A DNA stretch of 64,000 bases from CAXXOK01 sp964640955 (GCA_964640955.1 CAZXJI010000009.1:1-64000), one strand, 5' to 3'; shown: positions 14,599 through 23,273, numbered from the stretch's first letter. Numbers and translations: made by a program. The notes: generated by a model from the letters alone, not told the origin.

Positions 14599-15508
14599 GG
14601 TCACTCTCCTTTACGGGCTCTGCGTTCCCGGTCCCTTCCCGCGCGCACGTGCGGCAGGACAGACGGTATTTCAGCTTCCCCTGTTTGGGGTCGGGTTTGG
14701 CCTGTTTGCGCTGGTAGCGCATCCAGACGCCGGAATAGAGGATGTTGCGGAGGATCTCCACGTCCTGCACCAGCGGGAGCAGCTCGAACGCCTGCGTGCA
14801 TTCCGCGATCACCATCGTCAGGCTGTCGCGCAGCAGGGTTTCATAATCGGGCTTGTCCCGGTAGCAGGTCAGGGGATTGTAGCGCTTGCGGCGCAGGTCC
14901 GCGGGCAGGTCGTCGTAGGCGTCCATCAGGTAGATGAACCTGCCCAGCCCCTCGCCGATCGTACGCATGGGTACGGCCCAGTAATCGTCCCGGTAGACGA
15001 ACACCTCACCCAGCATCCGCGCGGTGAGGTTTGCGGGCGCGTCGGGCTCCAGGCAGCTTTCCTGCTCCAGCTTCCCGATGTCCGCAAGGTACTTTTCGAT
15101 GGCGGCGCATTTGGCGGGGTAACACTTTTCCACCTTGCGGTACGCGCCCTCCAGAAGCTTCATTTCCGTCCGGCTCGCGAGGCTCCTGTCGTCCGCCCAG
15201 TCGTCCCGGCATTTATGGTAGGCCAGGGCGATGTTCATGTCGGCGCAGTAGGCGCTCAGCTCGTTTCGGATGCCCTCCCGCGCCTTGACCGGGTGGGGCA
15301 GGCAGCGACTCCTGGATACGCTTTCCTCCGGTTCGTACAGGGAGCTGAGCAAAATGAGCAGGAACGTCATGTCGTTGCTCAGCGTGAGCCGCCCCAGGTC
15401 GCCGTAGCGCTCCTTGAGCGTGCGGCACAGGCCGCAGTAGTAGGCCTGATAGCGCATCCGGCTGCGTTCCCCCAGCTCCGCGGGGTTGATGGTCACATAA
15501 CCGAACAT
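14579..15508 (-). CDS. DUF5685-like protein of the dnaK operon
   Basis: This 309-residue, mostly helical protein begins MFGYVTINPAELGERSRMRY and has a YCGLC motif at 24-28, further cysteines (RCLPHP, CYPAKC, SCLEP) and the acidic segment YLMDAYDDLPADLRRKRYNPL at about 215-235. I recognise it as matching the DUF5685 family found in Firmicutes. The function is unknown. The DAYDD segment and helical make-up recall isoprenoid-synthase folds, but this is only a visual resemblance. It lies between dnaK (36-base gap) and a J-protein gene (overlap), so it probably belongs to that chaperone module. Confidence 0.7.
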   Translation of the reverse strand: MFGYVTINPAELGERSRMRYQAYYCGLCRTLKERYGDLGRLTLSNDMTFLLILLSSLYEPEESVSRSRCLPHPVKAREGIRNELSAYCADMNIALAYHKCRDDWADDRSLASRTEMKLLEGAYRKVEKCYPAKCAAIEKYLADIGKLEQESCLEPDAPANLTARMLGEVFVYRDDYWAVPMRTIGEGLGRFIYLMDAYDDLPADLRRKRYNPLTCYRDKPDYETLLRDSLTMVIAECTQAFELLPLVQDVEILRNILYSGVWMRYQRKQAKPDPKQGKLKYRLSCRTCAREGTGNAEPVKESDHEQRPV

Positions 15509-15544
15509 GGCGCGCTCCTTTCCCGCCCGCTTGGGCGGCGGGGC

Positions 15545-17338
15545 TCAGCGGCGTTCATCTTCCTTGGATTGGGCGGAGGTGTATTCCGCGTCCATCGCGC
15601 CGTCCTCCCCGGCGCCCTCGCCGGTGGAGCCCATGTAGCGGCCGGCGGCCGCCAGCGCGGCTTCCAGCTCTTCGCTGGCGTCGCGCAGGGCCGCGTCGTC
15701 CTTAGCGTCCAGGGCCTGCTGGGTGCGCTTGCGAAGCTCCTCCACGTGCGCCCTGTCCTCGGGGTTCAGCTTGCGCGCGGCGCTTTTCGCCTCGTAGCAG
15801 AGCTGTTCGCCGCGGTTGCGCAGTTCCGCGCTCTGCTTGCGCAGGCGATCCTCCGCGGCGTAGCGCTCGGCGTCCTTCACGGCCTGGTCGATCTCGGCGG
15901 AGGACATGTTGGAGCTTTGCGTCAGCACGATCTCCTGATGCTTGCCCGTGCCCAGGTCCTTGGCGGAAACGTTGACGATGCCGTTGGCGTCGATGGCGAA
16001 GGTCACCTCGATCTGCGGGATGCCCCGCAGCGCACGCCGGATGCCGTTCAGTTTGAACTTGCCCAGGGTTTTGTTGTAGGAGGCGATCTCCCGCTCGCCC
16101 TGCAGCACGTGAATCTCCACCGACGTCTGGAAATTGGCCGCGGTGGTGAACACCTGGCTGCGCTTGACGGGAATGGGGGTGTTGCGGTCGATGAGGCGGC
16201 TGAACACGTCCCCCACCGTCTCGATGCCCAGCGAAAGCGGCGTTACGTCCAAAAGCAGGAGCCCCGTCACCTGTCCCTGCAGCACGCCGCCCTGCAGCGC
16301 CGCGCCCAGCGCCACGCACTCGTCGGGGTTGACGCCCTTGCTGGGCTCCTGGCCGGTAAAGCGCTTGACGGCTTCCTGCACGGCGGGGATGCGCGTGCTT
16401 CCGCCCACCAGCAGCACCCGGCCCAGGTCCGAGCCCTTGACGCCCGCGTCGCCCATTGCCTGGCGCACAGGGCCCATGGTAGCCTCCACGAGGCTCCTTG
16501 TCAAGTCGTCGAACTTCGCGCGCGTCAGCGTGACCTCCAGGTGCTTGGCCCCGTCGCGTCCGCTGGCGATGAAGGGGAGGCTTACCGTGGTCGACGCGGC
16601 GGCGCTCAGCTCGATCTTCGCCTTTTCGGCGGCCTCGCGCACGCGCTGCATGGCGGTGGGGTCGCCGGAGAGGTCGATATGCTCCTTGTTTTGAAATTCC
16701 TTGAGCAGCCAGTTGACCACGCAACGGTCGAAATCGTCCCCGCCCAGGCGGTTGTTGCCGGCGGTCGCCAGCACCTCGATGACGTCGCGGTTGATATCCA
16801 GAATGCTCACGTCGAAGGTGCCGCCGCCCAGGTCGTACACCATGACCTTCATGCTCTCGCCCTTGTTGGCCCCGTAGGCCAGCGCCGCGGCGGTCGGCTC
16901 GTTGACGATGCGCAGCACGTTCAGCCCCGCGATACGCCCGGCGTCCTTGGTGGCCTGACGCTGGCTGTCGCTGAAATAGGCCGGCACGGTGATCACCGCG
17001 TCGCTCACGGTTTCGCCCAGGTACGCCTCGGCGTCGGCTTTGAGCTTTTGCAGGATCATCGCACTGATCTCCTGGGGCGTGTAAAACTTGCCGTCGATCT
17101 TCACGCGGTTGTCGGTGCCCATTTCCCGCTTGATGCTGACGATGGTGCGCTCGCTGTTGGTGACCGCCTGCCGCTTGGCCGCGCTGCCCACGATGCGCTC
17201 GCCGTTCTTCGCAAACGCCACCACCGAGGGCGTGGTGCGCCCGCCTTCCGCGTTGGGGATAACGACCGGATCGCCGTTCTCCAGAAAAGCAACGCAAGAA
17301 TTGGTGGTGCCTAAATCGATGCCGATGGTCTTTGCCAT
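15545..17338 (-). CDS. dnaK: DnaK-type Hsp70 chaperone
   Basis: The 597-residue protein has the full Hsp70 plan: nucleotide-binding domain with GIDLGTTNS at 6-14, VPAYFSDSQRQATKDAG, VYDLGGGTFDVSIL and LVGGSTRIPAVQ; the linker and substrate domain from VTGLLLLDVTPLSLGIET onward; and a helical lid ending in a short acidic tail. It binds exposed hydrophobic segments in an ATP cycle driven by a J-protein and a nucleotide exchange factor. It is somewhat shorter than typical DnaK. There is no grpE or hrcA beside it and no CIRCE element upstream, so this may be a specialised or second Hsp70 working with the J-protein two genes downstream. Confidence 0.93.
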   Translation of the reverse strand: MAKTIGIDLGTTNSCVAFLENGDPVVIPNAEGGRTTPSVVAFAKNGERIVGSAAKRQAVTNSERTIVSIKREMGTDNRVKIDGKFYTPQEISAMILQKLKADAEAYLGETVSDAVITVPAYFSDSQRQATKDAGRIAGLNVLRIVNEPTAAALAYGANKGESMKVMVYDLGGGTFDVSILDINRDVIEVLATAGNNRLGGDDFDRCVVNWLLKEFQNKEHIDLSGDPTAMQRVREAAEKAKIELSAAASTTVSLPFIASGRDGAKHLEVTLTRAKFDDLTRSLVEATMGPVRQAMGDAGVKGSDLGRVLLVGGSTRIPAVQEAVKRFTGQEPSKGVNPDECVALGAALQGGVLQGQVTGLLLLDVTPLSLGIETVGDVFSRLIDRNTPIPVKRSQVFTTAANFQTSVEIHVLQGEREIASYNKTLGKFKLNGIRRALRGIPQIEVTFAIDANGIVNVSAKDLGTGKHQEIVLTQSSNMSSAEIDQAVKDAERYAAEDRLRKQSAELRNRGEQLCYEAKSAARKLNPEDRAHVEELRKRTQQALDAKDDAALRDASEELEAALAAAGRYMGSTGEGAGEDGAMDAEYTSAQSKEDERR

Positions 17339-17468
17339 GCGCGCGCCTCCTTACAGGGAATGCCTCCCTATCCGTACTATGGTATCATACACGTTAAAGG
17401 TGATCAATACATAGCCCAAATATGGATAAACCGTGAACAATCCGCCCGATGAAAAAACGGCCGTACAC

Positions 17469-17497
17469 TTGCGCAAACGCCCCCGCCGAGGTATGCT
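17469..17497 (+). promoter_or_regulatory. weak promoter for the DNA glycosylase gene
   Basis: TTGCGC at 17469-17474 and TATGCT at 17492-17497 with a 17-base spacer. Confidence 0.4.
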
Positions 17498-17529
17498 GAA
17501 CGCGGAAATCCGCTTTCGGAGATGATCGC

Positions 17530-18048
17530 GTGGCCGAAACCTACCTGGGTATCGAGCATCCCTTCGCGCCGGTGTGGAACGGGGAAAGCCGCGCGCTGGT
17601 GCTGGGCACGTTTCCCTCGGTCAAGTCCCGGGAGAACGCGTTTTACTACGGGCATCCGCAGAACCGCTTCTGGCCCCTGCTGGCCGCGCTCCTGGGCGTG
17701 GAGACGCCGGCCGGGGTGCCGGAGAAGCGCGCGCTTCTTTTGCGCAACCGCGTCGCGCTGTGGGACGTGCTCTTCTCCTGCGACGTTACCGGCAGCGCCG
17801 ACGGCAGCATTCGCCATCCCCTGCCCAACGATATCGGTTTGATTCTCCGCAACGCCCCCGTGCGCGCGGTGTTTGCTAACGGCCAGGCCGCCGCGGCGCT
17901 CTACCGCCGCTGGTGTGAGCCGAATACCGGCGTGCCCATCGTCGCCCTGCCCTCCACCAGCCCCGCCAACGCGCGCTGGTCGCCGCCGATGCTTGCGGAG
18001 GCTTGGCGGCCGCTGGCGGACTGCGTGCGGGAGGTCGGGCGGCGCTGA
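17530..18048 (+). CDS. DNA-deoxyinosine glycosylase (uracil-DNA glycosylase superfamily)
   Basis: The 172-residue protein matches the hypoxanthine-DNA glycosylase branch of the UDG superfamily: VLGTFPSVKSRENAFYYGHPQNRFWPLL at about 24-51 carries the active-site loop, and LPSTSPANARWS at about 141-152 is the second UDG motif that enters the DNA groove. These enzymes remove deaminated adenine from DNA. The GTG at 17530 is the start, with CGGAG eight bases upstream; an ATG at 17522 lies in another frame. It is a single gene, ending at a terminator that overlaps the next promoter. Confidence 0.85.
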   Translation: MAETYLGIEHPFAPVWNGESRALVLGTFPSVKSRENAFYYGHPQNRFWPLLAALLGVETPAGVPEKRALLLRNRVALWDVLFSCDVTGSADGSIRHPLPNDIGLILRNAPVRAVFANGQAAAALYRRWCEPNTGVPIVALPSTSPANARWSPPMLAEAWRPLADCVREVGRR

Positions 18049-18088
18049 ACCGTTTCTCGCGGACATGCCTGTTTTTTGTTTGTCATTT

Positions 18089-18121
18089 CGGCCGTTTTGC
18101 CCTTGACAGAACGGCCGTTTT
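18089..18121 (+). terminator. terminator of the glycosylase gene, overlapping the metal-operon promoter
   Basis: CGGCCGTT at 18089-18096 pairs with AACGGCCG at 18110-18117, followed by TTTT. The loop contains the TTGACA box of the downstream promoter. Confidence 0.65.
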
Positions 18122-18131
18122 CGTTTATCAT
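18103..18131 (+). promoter_or_regulatory. promoter of the metal-efflux operon
   Basis: TTGACA at 18103-18108 and TATCAT at 18126-18131 with a 17-base spacer. Confidence 0.85.
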
Positions 18132-18133
18132 AC

Positions 18134-18153
18134 ATATGAACGATTGCTCATAT
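18134..18153. promoter_or_regulatory. ArsR/CadC-type operator
   Basis: Arms ATATGAACGA and TTGCTCATAT form a 20-base palindrome matching 8 of 10 positions, covering the predicted transcription start. It fits the ATATGAA-type sites of ArsR/SmtB metal sensors and lies directly before such a gene. Confidence 0.8.
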
Positions 18154-18169
18154 GAAAGGGTGATGCGCA

Positions 18170-18532
18170 TTGACCGCTTCGACCGTTCCCCCGCAAGGCG
18201 ACTACATCTACGTACACGCGGATATCGTGGCGCGCGTAACCGCCACGATGCCCGACGACGACACCCTTTTCGACTTAAGCGAGCTGTTCAAGCTCTTCGG
18301 CGACTCCACGCGCATCAAAATCCTCTACTGCCTGTTTTCCAACGAGATGTGCGTGTGCGATATCGCCAACCTCCTGCGCATGAGCCAGAGCGCCATCTCC
18401 CACCAGCTGGCCCTGCTCAAGCGCAGCAAGCTCATCTCCTCCCGACGCAAGGGGAAAACCGTATTCTACGCCCTGGCCGACGACCACGTGCGCACCATTC
18501 TGGGCCAGGGCATCGACCACGTGACCGAATAG
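18170..18532 (+). CDS. ArsR/SmtB-family metal-sensing repressor (CadC-like)
   Basis: The 120-residue protein is a winged-helix ArsR sensor: LFKLFGDSTRIKILYCLFSNEMCVCDIANLL, recognition helix MSQSAISHQLALLK and wing RRKGKTVFYALAD. CVCD at about 61-64 is the alpha-3 thiolate metal site. CadC sensors add two N-terminal cysteines; here the N-terminal arm (VPPQGDYIYVHADIV) has none, so the metal site is incomplete or different. The C-terminal HV.TILGQGIDH segment may give the alpha-5 zinc site through its histidines. The start is TTG at 18170. An ATG at 18248 would remove the conserved N-terminal arm. It should repress the operon from the palindrome at 18134-18153. Confidence 0.88.
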   Translation: MTASTVPPQGDYIYVHADIVARVTATMPDDDTLFDLSELFKLFGDSTRIKILYCLFSNEMCVCDIANLLRMSQSAISHQLALLKRSKLISSRRKGKTVFYALADDHVRTILGQGIDHVTE

Positions 18533-18547
18533 ACAGGAGCATGACCG

Positions 18548-18763
18548 ATGAAAAAGACCTTCACCCTTTCCGAAGTGGACTGCCCCGCCTGCGCCGAGCG
18601 CATGGCGGCCGCCATCCGCAGGCTGCCGGGCATCAACGATGCCGCCATCAACTTCATCACCCAGAAGCTGACCCTGGAGACGAACGATGCGGCGGGCGAG
18701 GAAACGATCGCCGCCGTGCGCAAGACCGTGGCCCGCATGCAGCGGGGCTGCTCGCTTCTCTGA
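18548..18763 (+). CDS. free heavy-metal-associated (HMA) domain peptide
   Basis: The 71-residue protein is one HMA domain. It starts MKKTFTLSEVDCPACAERM with the metal-binding CxxC at C12 and C15, and ends with a further cysteine in RGCSLL. Such domains bind soft or borderline metals and are usually the N-terminus of the P1B ATPase. Here the domain is separate, 55 bases before an ATPase gene that lacks one, so it probably serves as a trans-acting metal donor. It starts 15 bases after the repressor gene, with an AGGAGC ribosome site. Confidence 0.85.
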   Translation: MKKTFTLSEVDCPACAERMAAAIRRLPGINDAAINFITQKLTLETNDAAGEETIAAVRKTVARMQRGCSLL

Positions 18764-18818
18764 CAGGCGTCCGACCCTCCCCGGAAACCCAACTTTTTGC
18801 TTTAAGGAGCTGGTTTCC

Positions 18819-20675
18819 ATGACCCGCAGACAGAAACAGACCCTGACGACCATCCTCGTATCCGCGGCGCTCTTTGCGGCCGCGCTTCTGCTTCCCCAAT
18901 CCGAGGTGAACGTGCCGGTCTATCTGGCGGCGTACATGCTCGTCGGCTGGAGCGTATTGTGGGAGGCGGGCACGAACATCCTGCACGGCGAGGTGTTCGA
19001 CGAGAACTTCCTGATGGGCGTGGCCACCCTGGGCGCGCTGGCGCTGGGCGAATACCCCGAGGCGGTCGCGGTGATGCTTTTGTACCAGACGGGCGAACTG
19101 TTCCAGAGCTACGCCCTGGGCAAGAGCCGCAAGTCCATCGCCGGCCTCATGGATATCCGGCCGAACGTGGCACACGTGGAGCGCGACGGAAAAACGGTCG
19201 ACGTCTCTCCCGAGGAGGTTGTGGCCGGTGAGACAATCACGGTTCGCCCCGGCGAGCGCGTGCCGCTGGACGGCGTGGTGCTGGAAGGAACCTCGTCGCT
19301 CAACACCGCGGCGCTCACCGGTGAAAGCCTGCCCCGCGACGTGGCCGCGGGCGACGAGGTGATCAGCGGCTGCGTGAACGAAAGCGGGCTGATCCGGGTG
19401 CGCGCGGAAAAAACCTACGGCGATTCCACCGTCGCCCGCATCCTCGACCTGGTGGAGAACGCCGCCGCCAAGAAGGCGAAAACCGAAGCGTTCATCACGC
19501 GGTTCGCGAAGGTCTATACGCCGCTGGTGTGCGCGCTGGCGCTGCTCCTGTTTTTGGTGCCGTCGTTCCTGCTGGGCGGAGACTGGCGCGTCTGGGGCGA
19601 GCGGGCACTGAGCTTCCTGGTCGTGTCCTGCCCGTGCGCGCTGGTCATTTCGGTGCCGCTCACGTTTTTCGGCGGCATCGGCGGGGCGAGCCGCAACGGT
19701 ATTCTGGTCAAGGGCAGCAATTACCTCGAGCAGCTCGCCGACGCGCGGATCGTGGTGTTCGATAAAACCGGCACGCTCACCCGCGGCAGCTTTACCGTGA
19801 CGGTCATCCACCCCGACAAGGTCACCGAGCAGGAGCTGCTCAAGCTGGCGGCGACGGTGGAAAGCTACTCCGACCATCCCATCAGCCGCTCCATCCGCGC
19901 GCATTACCACCTGCCCGTGGACGCGGACGGCCTCAAAAACGTGCGCGAGATGCCTGGCCTTGGCGTAACGGCGGAGCTGGACGGGCGCACGGTGTACGCG
20001 GGCAACGAAAAGCTGATGGATTCCATCGGCGTCACGCTGCCGGTGTGCCCGCACGTGGGTACGGTGGTGCACGTGGCGCAGGGCGGGCAGTACCTGGGGC
20101 ACATCGTGATTTCCGACGAGATCAAGCCCGACGCGAAGGAAGCGGTCGCGGCCCTCGGACGCGAGGGCATCCGAAAGACCGTCATGCTTACCGGTGACAC
20201 CAAAGCCGTGGCCGATCACGTGGCGGGCGAGCTGGGGCTCTCCGCGGCATACGCTTCCCTGCTGCCCGCCGACAAGGTGGAGAAGGTCGAAAGCCTGCTG
20301 GCCGAAGCGCAGGGGAAGGAAAAGCTGGTGTTCGTGGGCGACGGCATCAACGACGCGCCGGTATTGACCCGTGCGGACGTGGGCGTGGCCATGGGCGCGC
20401 TGGGCAGCGACGCCGCCGTGGAGGCCGCCGACGTGGTGCTGATGGACGACGACCCCATGAAGCTCCCGCTGGCGATGCGCATCGCGAAGCGTACGCTTTT
20501 GATCGCGCGGCAGAACATCGTGTTCGCGCTGGGCGTGAAGGTGTCGGTGCTGGCGCTGGTCGCCGTGGGACTGGCCGGCATGTGGCTGGCGGTGTTCGCC
20601 GACGTGGGGGTAAGCCTGCTGGCGATCCTCAACGCGACGAGGGCGCTGAAAACCCCTGCGGTGCCGCGCACTTAA
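18819..20675 (+). CDS. cadA: heavy-metal P1B-type ATPase (Zn/Cd/Pb exporter type)
   Basis: The ATG at 18819 follows AAGGAGC; an upstream in-frame start lies inside the HMA gene. The 618-residue protein has the P1B plan: membrane segments, actuator motif TGES at 167-170, CPC at 271-273 in the transport helix, phosphorylated D315 in DKTGTLT, SDHPIS in the nucleotide domain and GDGINDAPVL near the end. CPC with this sequence pattern suits zinc, cadmium or lead efflux rather than copper. No N-terminal metal-binding domain is present; the preceding 71-residue HMA peptide supplies it. The operon ends at the terminator 20700-20743. Confidence 0.92.
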   Translation: MTRRQKQTLTTILVSAALFAAALLLPQSEVNVPVYLAAYMLVGWSVLWEAGTNILHGEVFDENFLMGVATLGALALGEYPEAVAVMLLYQTGELFQSYALGKSRKSIAGLMDIRPNVAHVERDGKTVDVSPEEVVAGETITVRPGERVPLDGVVLEGTSSLNTAALTGESLPRDVAAGDEVISGCVNESGLIRVRAEKTYGDSTVARILDLVENAAAKKAKTEAFITRFAKVYTPLVCALALLLFLVPSFLLGGDWRVWGERALSFLVVSCPCALVISVPLTFFGGIGGASRNGILVKGSNYLEQLADARIVVFDKTGTLTRGSFTVTVIHPDKVTEQELLKLAATVESYSDHPISRSIRAHYHLPVDADGLKNVREMPGLGVTAELDGRTVYAGNEKLMDSIGVTLPVCPHVGTVVHVAQGGQYLGHIVISDEIKPDAKEAVAALGREGIRKTVMLTGDTKAVADHVAGELGLSAAYASLLPADKVEKVESLLAEAQGKEKLVFVGDGINDAPVLTRADVGVAMGALGSDAAVEAADVVLMDDDPMKLPLAMRIAKRTLLIARQNIVFALGVKVSVLALVAVGLAGMWLAVFADVGVSLLAILNATRALKTPAVPRT

Positions 20676-20699
20676 CACGGTTTCGAACCGTTCATCACA

Positions 20700-20743
20700 A
20701 AAAAGCGTGGATGCGCCCAAATGGCCGCGCATCCACGCTTTTT
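20700..20743. terminator. bidirectional terminator between cadA and the DMT transporter
   Basis: A perfect 16-base stem, 20700-20715 with 20728-20743, has A residues on its left and T residues on its right, serving both converging genes. Confidence 0.93.
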
Positions 20744-20767
20744 GCTGTCCCGTTTTTCCCGCGGCGG

Positions 20768-21670
20768 CTATCGGGCGCCGCCTTCCGGCACACGCTTGCC
20801 GCGCCCGGCCTGCATGGAGAGGATCGTGACGAACACCAGCGCGATCGCCGCAAGCTGCAGCGCGCTGAACGCGCGTCCGAAAAACAGCCCGTCCATCAGC
20901 GCGATCTCCACGAGCATCAGGTTGTTGATGCCGCTGCTTTCAAACGCCGTCAGCTCCGCCTGGCTGTACGTCCACAGCCAGAAGCCCAGCGCCCCGCTGA
21001 CGCCGGAAAGATACAAGAGGATCAGCACGAGCCGCCAGCTGAACGCGGGAATACCTTCGACGGGCAGGCCGACCGCCAGCAGCGCAATCGCGCCGGCCAG
21101 CATCGGCAGCGCCGTCAGCGTGCGCGCGTCCGCCTTTCCCTGCGCGCGCAGGCGGCGGTTGAGCGTCATATGGACGGCATACCCCACCGAGGACAGGCCC
21201 ATCCATAACACTCCGACGCCGGAAAACGAACCCCCGTCCCACGGGTAGTAGTACAGCGCGATGCCGCCCGCCAGCAGGCCAAACCGCAGCAGGTCGGACG
21301 CCCGCTGGTTCTCCCTCAGCCACAGGCGATCCACCAGCATTACGCAAAGCGTGTTCCCGACGCTTAAGCACAGGGAGGACTGCGTCGGCGTGAGGTAGGA
21401 CTGCCCCACGTACTGAAACCCCTGCGCGACGGCGTAGCCCAGCAGGCCGAGCGCCACGAAAAGCCAGGGTGACAGCCGCTCGGCGTTCCCGGCGGCCCCG
21501 CGTCCGCCGCGCGGGCGGATGCCCAGCAGCAGCAGCGCCGCCAGCAGGTACCTGAGCCCGGCGAGCGTCAGCGGCCCCACATCCTCCGTGAACGCGATCT
21601 TGTTGAGGATGTAGGAGCCCGACCACAATACCGTCGTCAGTATCGCCAGCGCCGCCGCCCGTCTTCTCAA
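20768..21670 (-). CDS. EamA/DMT-family transporter
   Basis: The 300-residue protein has about ten hydrophobic segments in two repeats, with LWSGSYILNKIAF at the start and the second EamA repeat from about 150. It belongs to the drug/metabolite transporter superfamily, which exports amino acids, metabolites or toxic compounds. The substrate cannot be told. The start appears to be TTG at 21670 with a GGGGTGAG site upstream. It lies 71 bases after the serine dehydratase genes and could be cotranscribed with them, but that does not prove serine transport. Confidence 0.82.
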   Translation of the reverse strand: MRRRAAALAILTTVLWSGSYILNKIAFTEDVGPLTLAGLRYLLAALLLLGIRPRGGRGAAGNAERLSPWLFVALGLLGYAVAQGFQYVGQSYLTPTQSSLCLSVGNTLCVMLVDRLWLRENQRASDLLRFGLLAGGIALYYYPWDGGSFSGVGVLWMGLSSVGYAVHMTLNRRLRAQGKADARTLTALPMLAGAIALLAVGLPVEGIPAFSWRLVLILLYLSGVSGALGFWLWTYSQAELTAFESSGINNLMLVEIALMDGLFFGRAFSALQLAAIALVFVTILSMQAGRGKRVPEGGAR

Positions 21671-21741
21671 ACGCTTCTCACCCCGTTTGTCATCTTGTCG
21701 CGGTCGCAGGGTTCATCCGCCATGCGGCGTTTCTTCTCCGC

Positions 21742-22578
21742 CTACCGCGTGCACATGCCCGGGCACGCCGCGCAGCCGCCCTCCCCCGTTTCCCGGAGGC
21801 TCGCGGGCATCGCGTCGCCGACGTCCTTCATGGCCAGAATCATTTCGTCGCAGGGGATGGGGCACCGGACGCCCGCCAGCGCCAACTGCGCCGCGGCCAG
21901 CGCCTGCGCGGCCCCGGCGACGTTGCGGTAGACGCAGGGAATCTCCACCAGGCCGCCCACCGGGTCGCACACCAGCCCCAGCGTGTTCATCAGCGCGAAG
22001 GCGCAGGCATCCGCCGCCGCCTCGGGCGTGCCGCCGTACAGCTCCACAAGGGCCGCCGCGGCCATGCCCGCTGCGGAGCCGGTTTCCGCCTGGCAGCCGC
22101 CCTCCGCGCCGCTGACCGTCGCCTGCAGGGCGATGGCGCGGCCGACCGCCGCCGCGGCGAAGAGCGAAAGCACCAGCGCGTCGTCCGAAAAGCCTTCCTT
22201 CTCCTGCGCGGCCAGCAGCGTGCCCGGCAGAATGCCGCAGCTCCCGGCCGTCGGCGCGGCGACGATCTTGCCCATGCAGGCGTTGCTCTCGGCCACGGCC
22301 AGCGCGTAGGCGCACGCCTTGCCCGTAAGGCCCAGTCGTTCCGGCTGTCCCGGCGCGGCCATTTTGGCCGCCTGCCCGCCCACGCGCCCGGAGAGGGAGC
22401 GCAGGTCGGGGTCGAGCCCGTCCCGCACGCTCTGGCGCATCACGGCGAGGGTGTGCCGCATGCGTTCGCACTCCTCCGCCTCGCTCGCGTCGTCCTGTTC
22501 GGCCTGCCAGCGCACCGCCGCGCGGCCGATGCTCCCGTACGTTTTCGCCGCGGCGAGCGTTTCGGCTATGGTCTGCAC
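21742..22578 (-). CDS. sdaAA: L-serine dehydratase, iron-sulfur type, alpha subunit
   Basis: The 278-residue protein has the alpha-subunit motifs: AAPTAGSCGILPG, SGAEGGCQAETGSAAGMAAAAL, and NTLGLVCDPVGGLVEIPC plus GGCAACPGMC at the C-terminus, where cysteines hold the 4Fe-4S cluster. With SdaAB it deaminates serine to pyruvate and ammonia. The GTG at 22578 follows GGAGGGGG; the gene overlaps sdaAB by 13 bases. The cluster is oxygen sensitive, which fits an anaerobe. Confidence 0.94.
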   Translation of the reverse strand: MQTIAETLAAAKTYGSIGRAAVRWQAEQDDASEAEECERMRHTLAVMRQSVRDGLDPDLRSLSGRVGGQAAKMAAPGQPERLGLTGKACAYALAVAESNACMGKIVAAPTAGSCGILPGTLLAAQEKEGFSDDALVLSLFAAAAVGRAIALQATVSGAEGGCQAETGSAAGMAAAALVELYGGTPEAAADACAFALMNTLGLVCDPVGGLVEIPCVYRNVAGAAQALAAAQLALAGVRCPIPCDEMILAMKDVGDAMPASLRETGEGGCAACPGMCTR

Positions 22579-23273
22579 GGCAATACCCCCTCTTCCGCCG
22601 CCGCCGCGCCCGGCACGCGCGCGGGCAGATACGCGACGTGGTACACGTCCGCAAGCGCCTCGAGCCGCCCGATCAGCGCCGGGTCGGCCGAACCGTCCAG
22701 TTCCAGCGTCACCATCGCCTCGCCGCCCTGCGAGCAACGGGACACGCGCATGGTGGCGATGTTCAAGCGGCTCTGCGCCACCTCGCCGCTGATGCGGGCG
22801 ATCATGCCGGGGGTATCCCGGTAGGTGAGCACAAGAGTGTTCACATGCCCGGAAATGGCGGTTTCCAGCCCGTCCACCGACTGCACGACGATCTCCCCGC
22901 CGCCAATGGACGCGGCCTGCAGGCGGATCGAGCGACCGTCGCGGTTGGTCAGCCGCAGGATGACCGTGTTGGGGTGCGCGTTGCGGAGCTTCACGCTTTC
23001 AAAGCTGACCGCAAGACCCGCCTTTTCGGCATACGCGAGGCTGTCGCGCAGGCGAACGTCGTCCACCTCCATGCCCAGCAGCCCGCCGACCAGCGCCCGG
23101 TCGGTGCCGTGGCCCTTGTAGGTTTTCGCAAACGAGCCCCACAGCCCGATCTTCGCCTCGGCGGGCTCGCCGCCCAGCAGCATGCGCGCCAGCTTGCCGA
23201 TGCGCGCCGCACCCGCCGTGTGCGAGGAGCTCGGGCCGATCATCACCGGGCCGATCAAATCGAACATGTCCAT
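22566..23273 (-). CDS. sdaAB: L-serine dehydratase, iron-sulfur type, beta subunit
   Basis: The 235-residue protein begins MDMFDLIGPVMIGPSSSHTAGA, the hallmark of the beta subunit, and ends in an ACT domain (about 150-220, VLTYRDTPGMIARISGEVA) that probably senses serine. The start at 23273 follows AAAAGGAG. It lies four bases after yigZ and overlaps sdaAA, so the three are one operon. Two-gene serine dehydratases of this form are typical of Firmicutes. Confidence 0.94.
   Translation of the reverse strand: MDMFDLIGPVMIGPSSSHTAGAARIGKLARMLLGGEPAEAKIGLWGSFAKTYKGHGTDRALVGGLLGMEVDDVRLRDSLAYAEKAGLAVSFESVKLRNAHPNTVILRLTNRDGRSIRLQAASIGGGEIVVQSVDGLETAISGHVNTLVLTYRDTPGMIARISGEVAQSRLNIATMRVSRCSQGGEAMVTLELDGSADPALIGRLEALADVYHVAYLPARVPGAAAAEEGVLPCRP

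Noticed and set aside
14537..17314. A 925-codon open frame on the plus strand across the dnaK operon
   Set aside because: It is antisense to dnaK, DUF5685-like and J-protein genes, which have unmistakable motifs. The frame is open because GC-rich codons leave few stops on the opposite strand.
17339..17529. CIRCE or HrcA operator upstream of dnaK
   Set aside because: No TTAGCACTC-N9-GAGTGCTAA-like sequence is present, and no clear sigma-A promoter could be set.
18657..20732. A 691-codon open frame antisense to cadA
   Set aside because: It is a mirror of the P-type ATPase coding sequence, with no recognisable domain and a His/Arg/Gln-rich composition.
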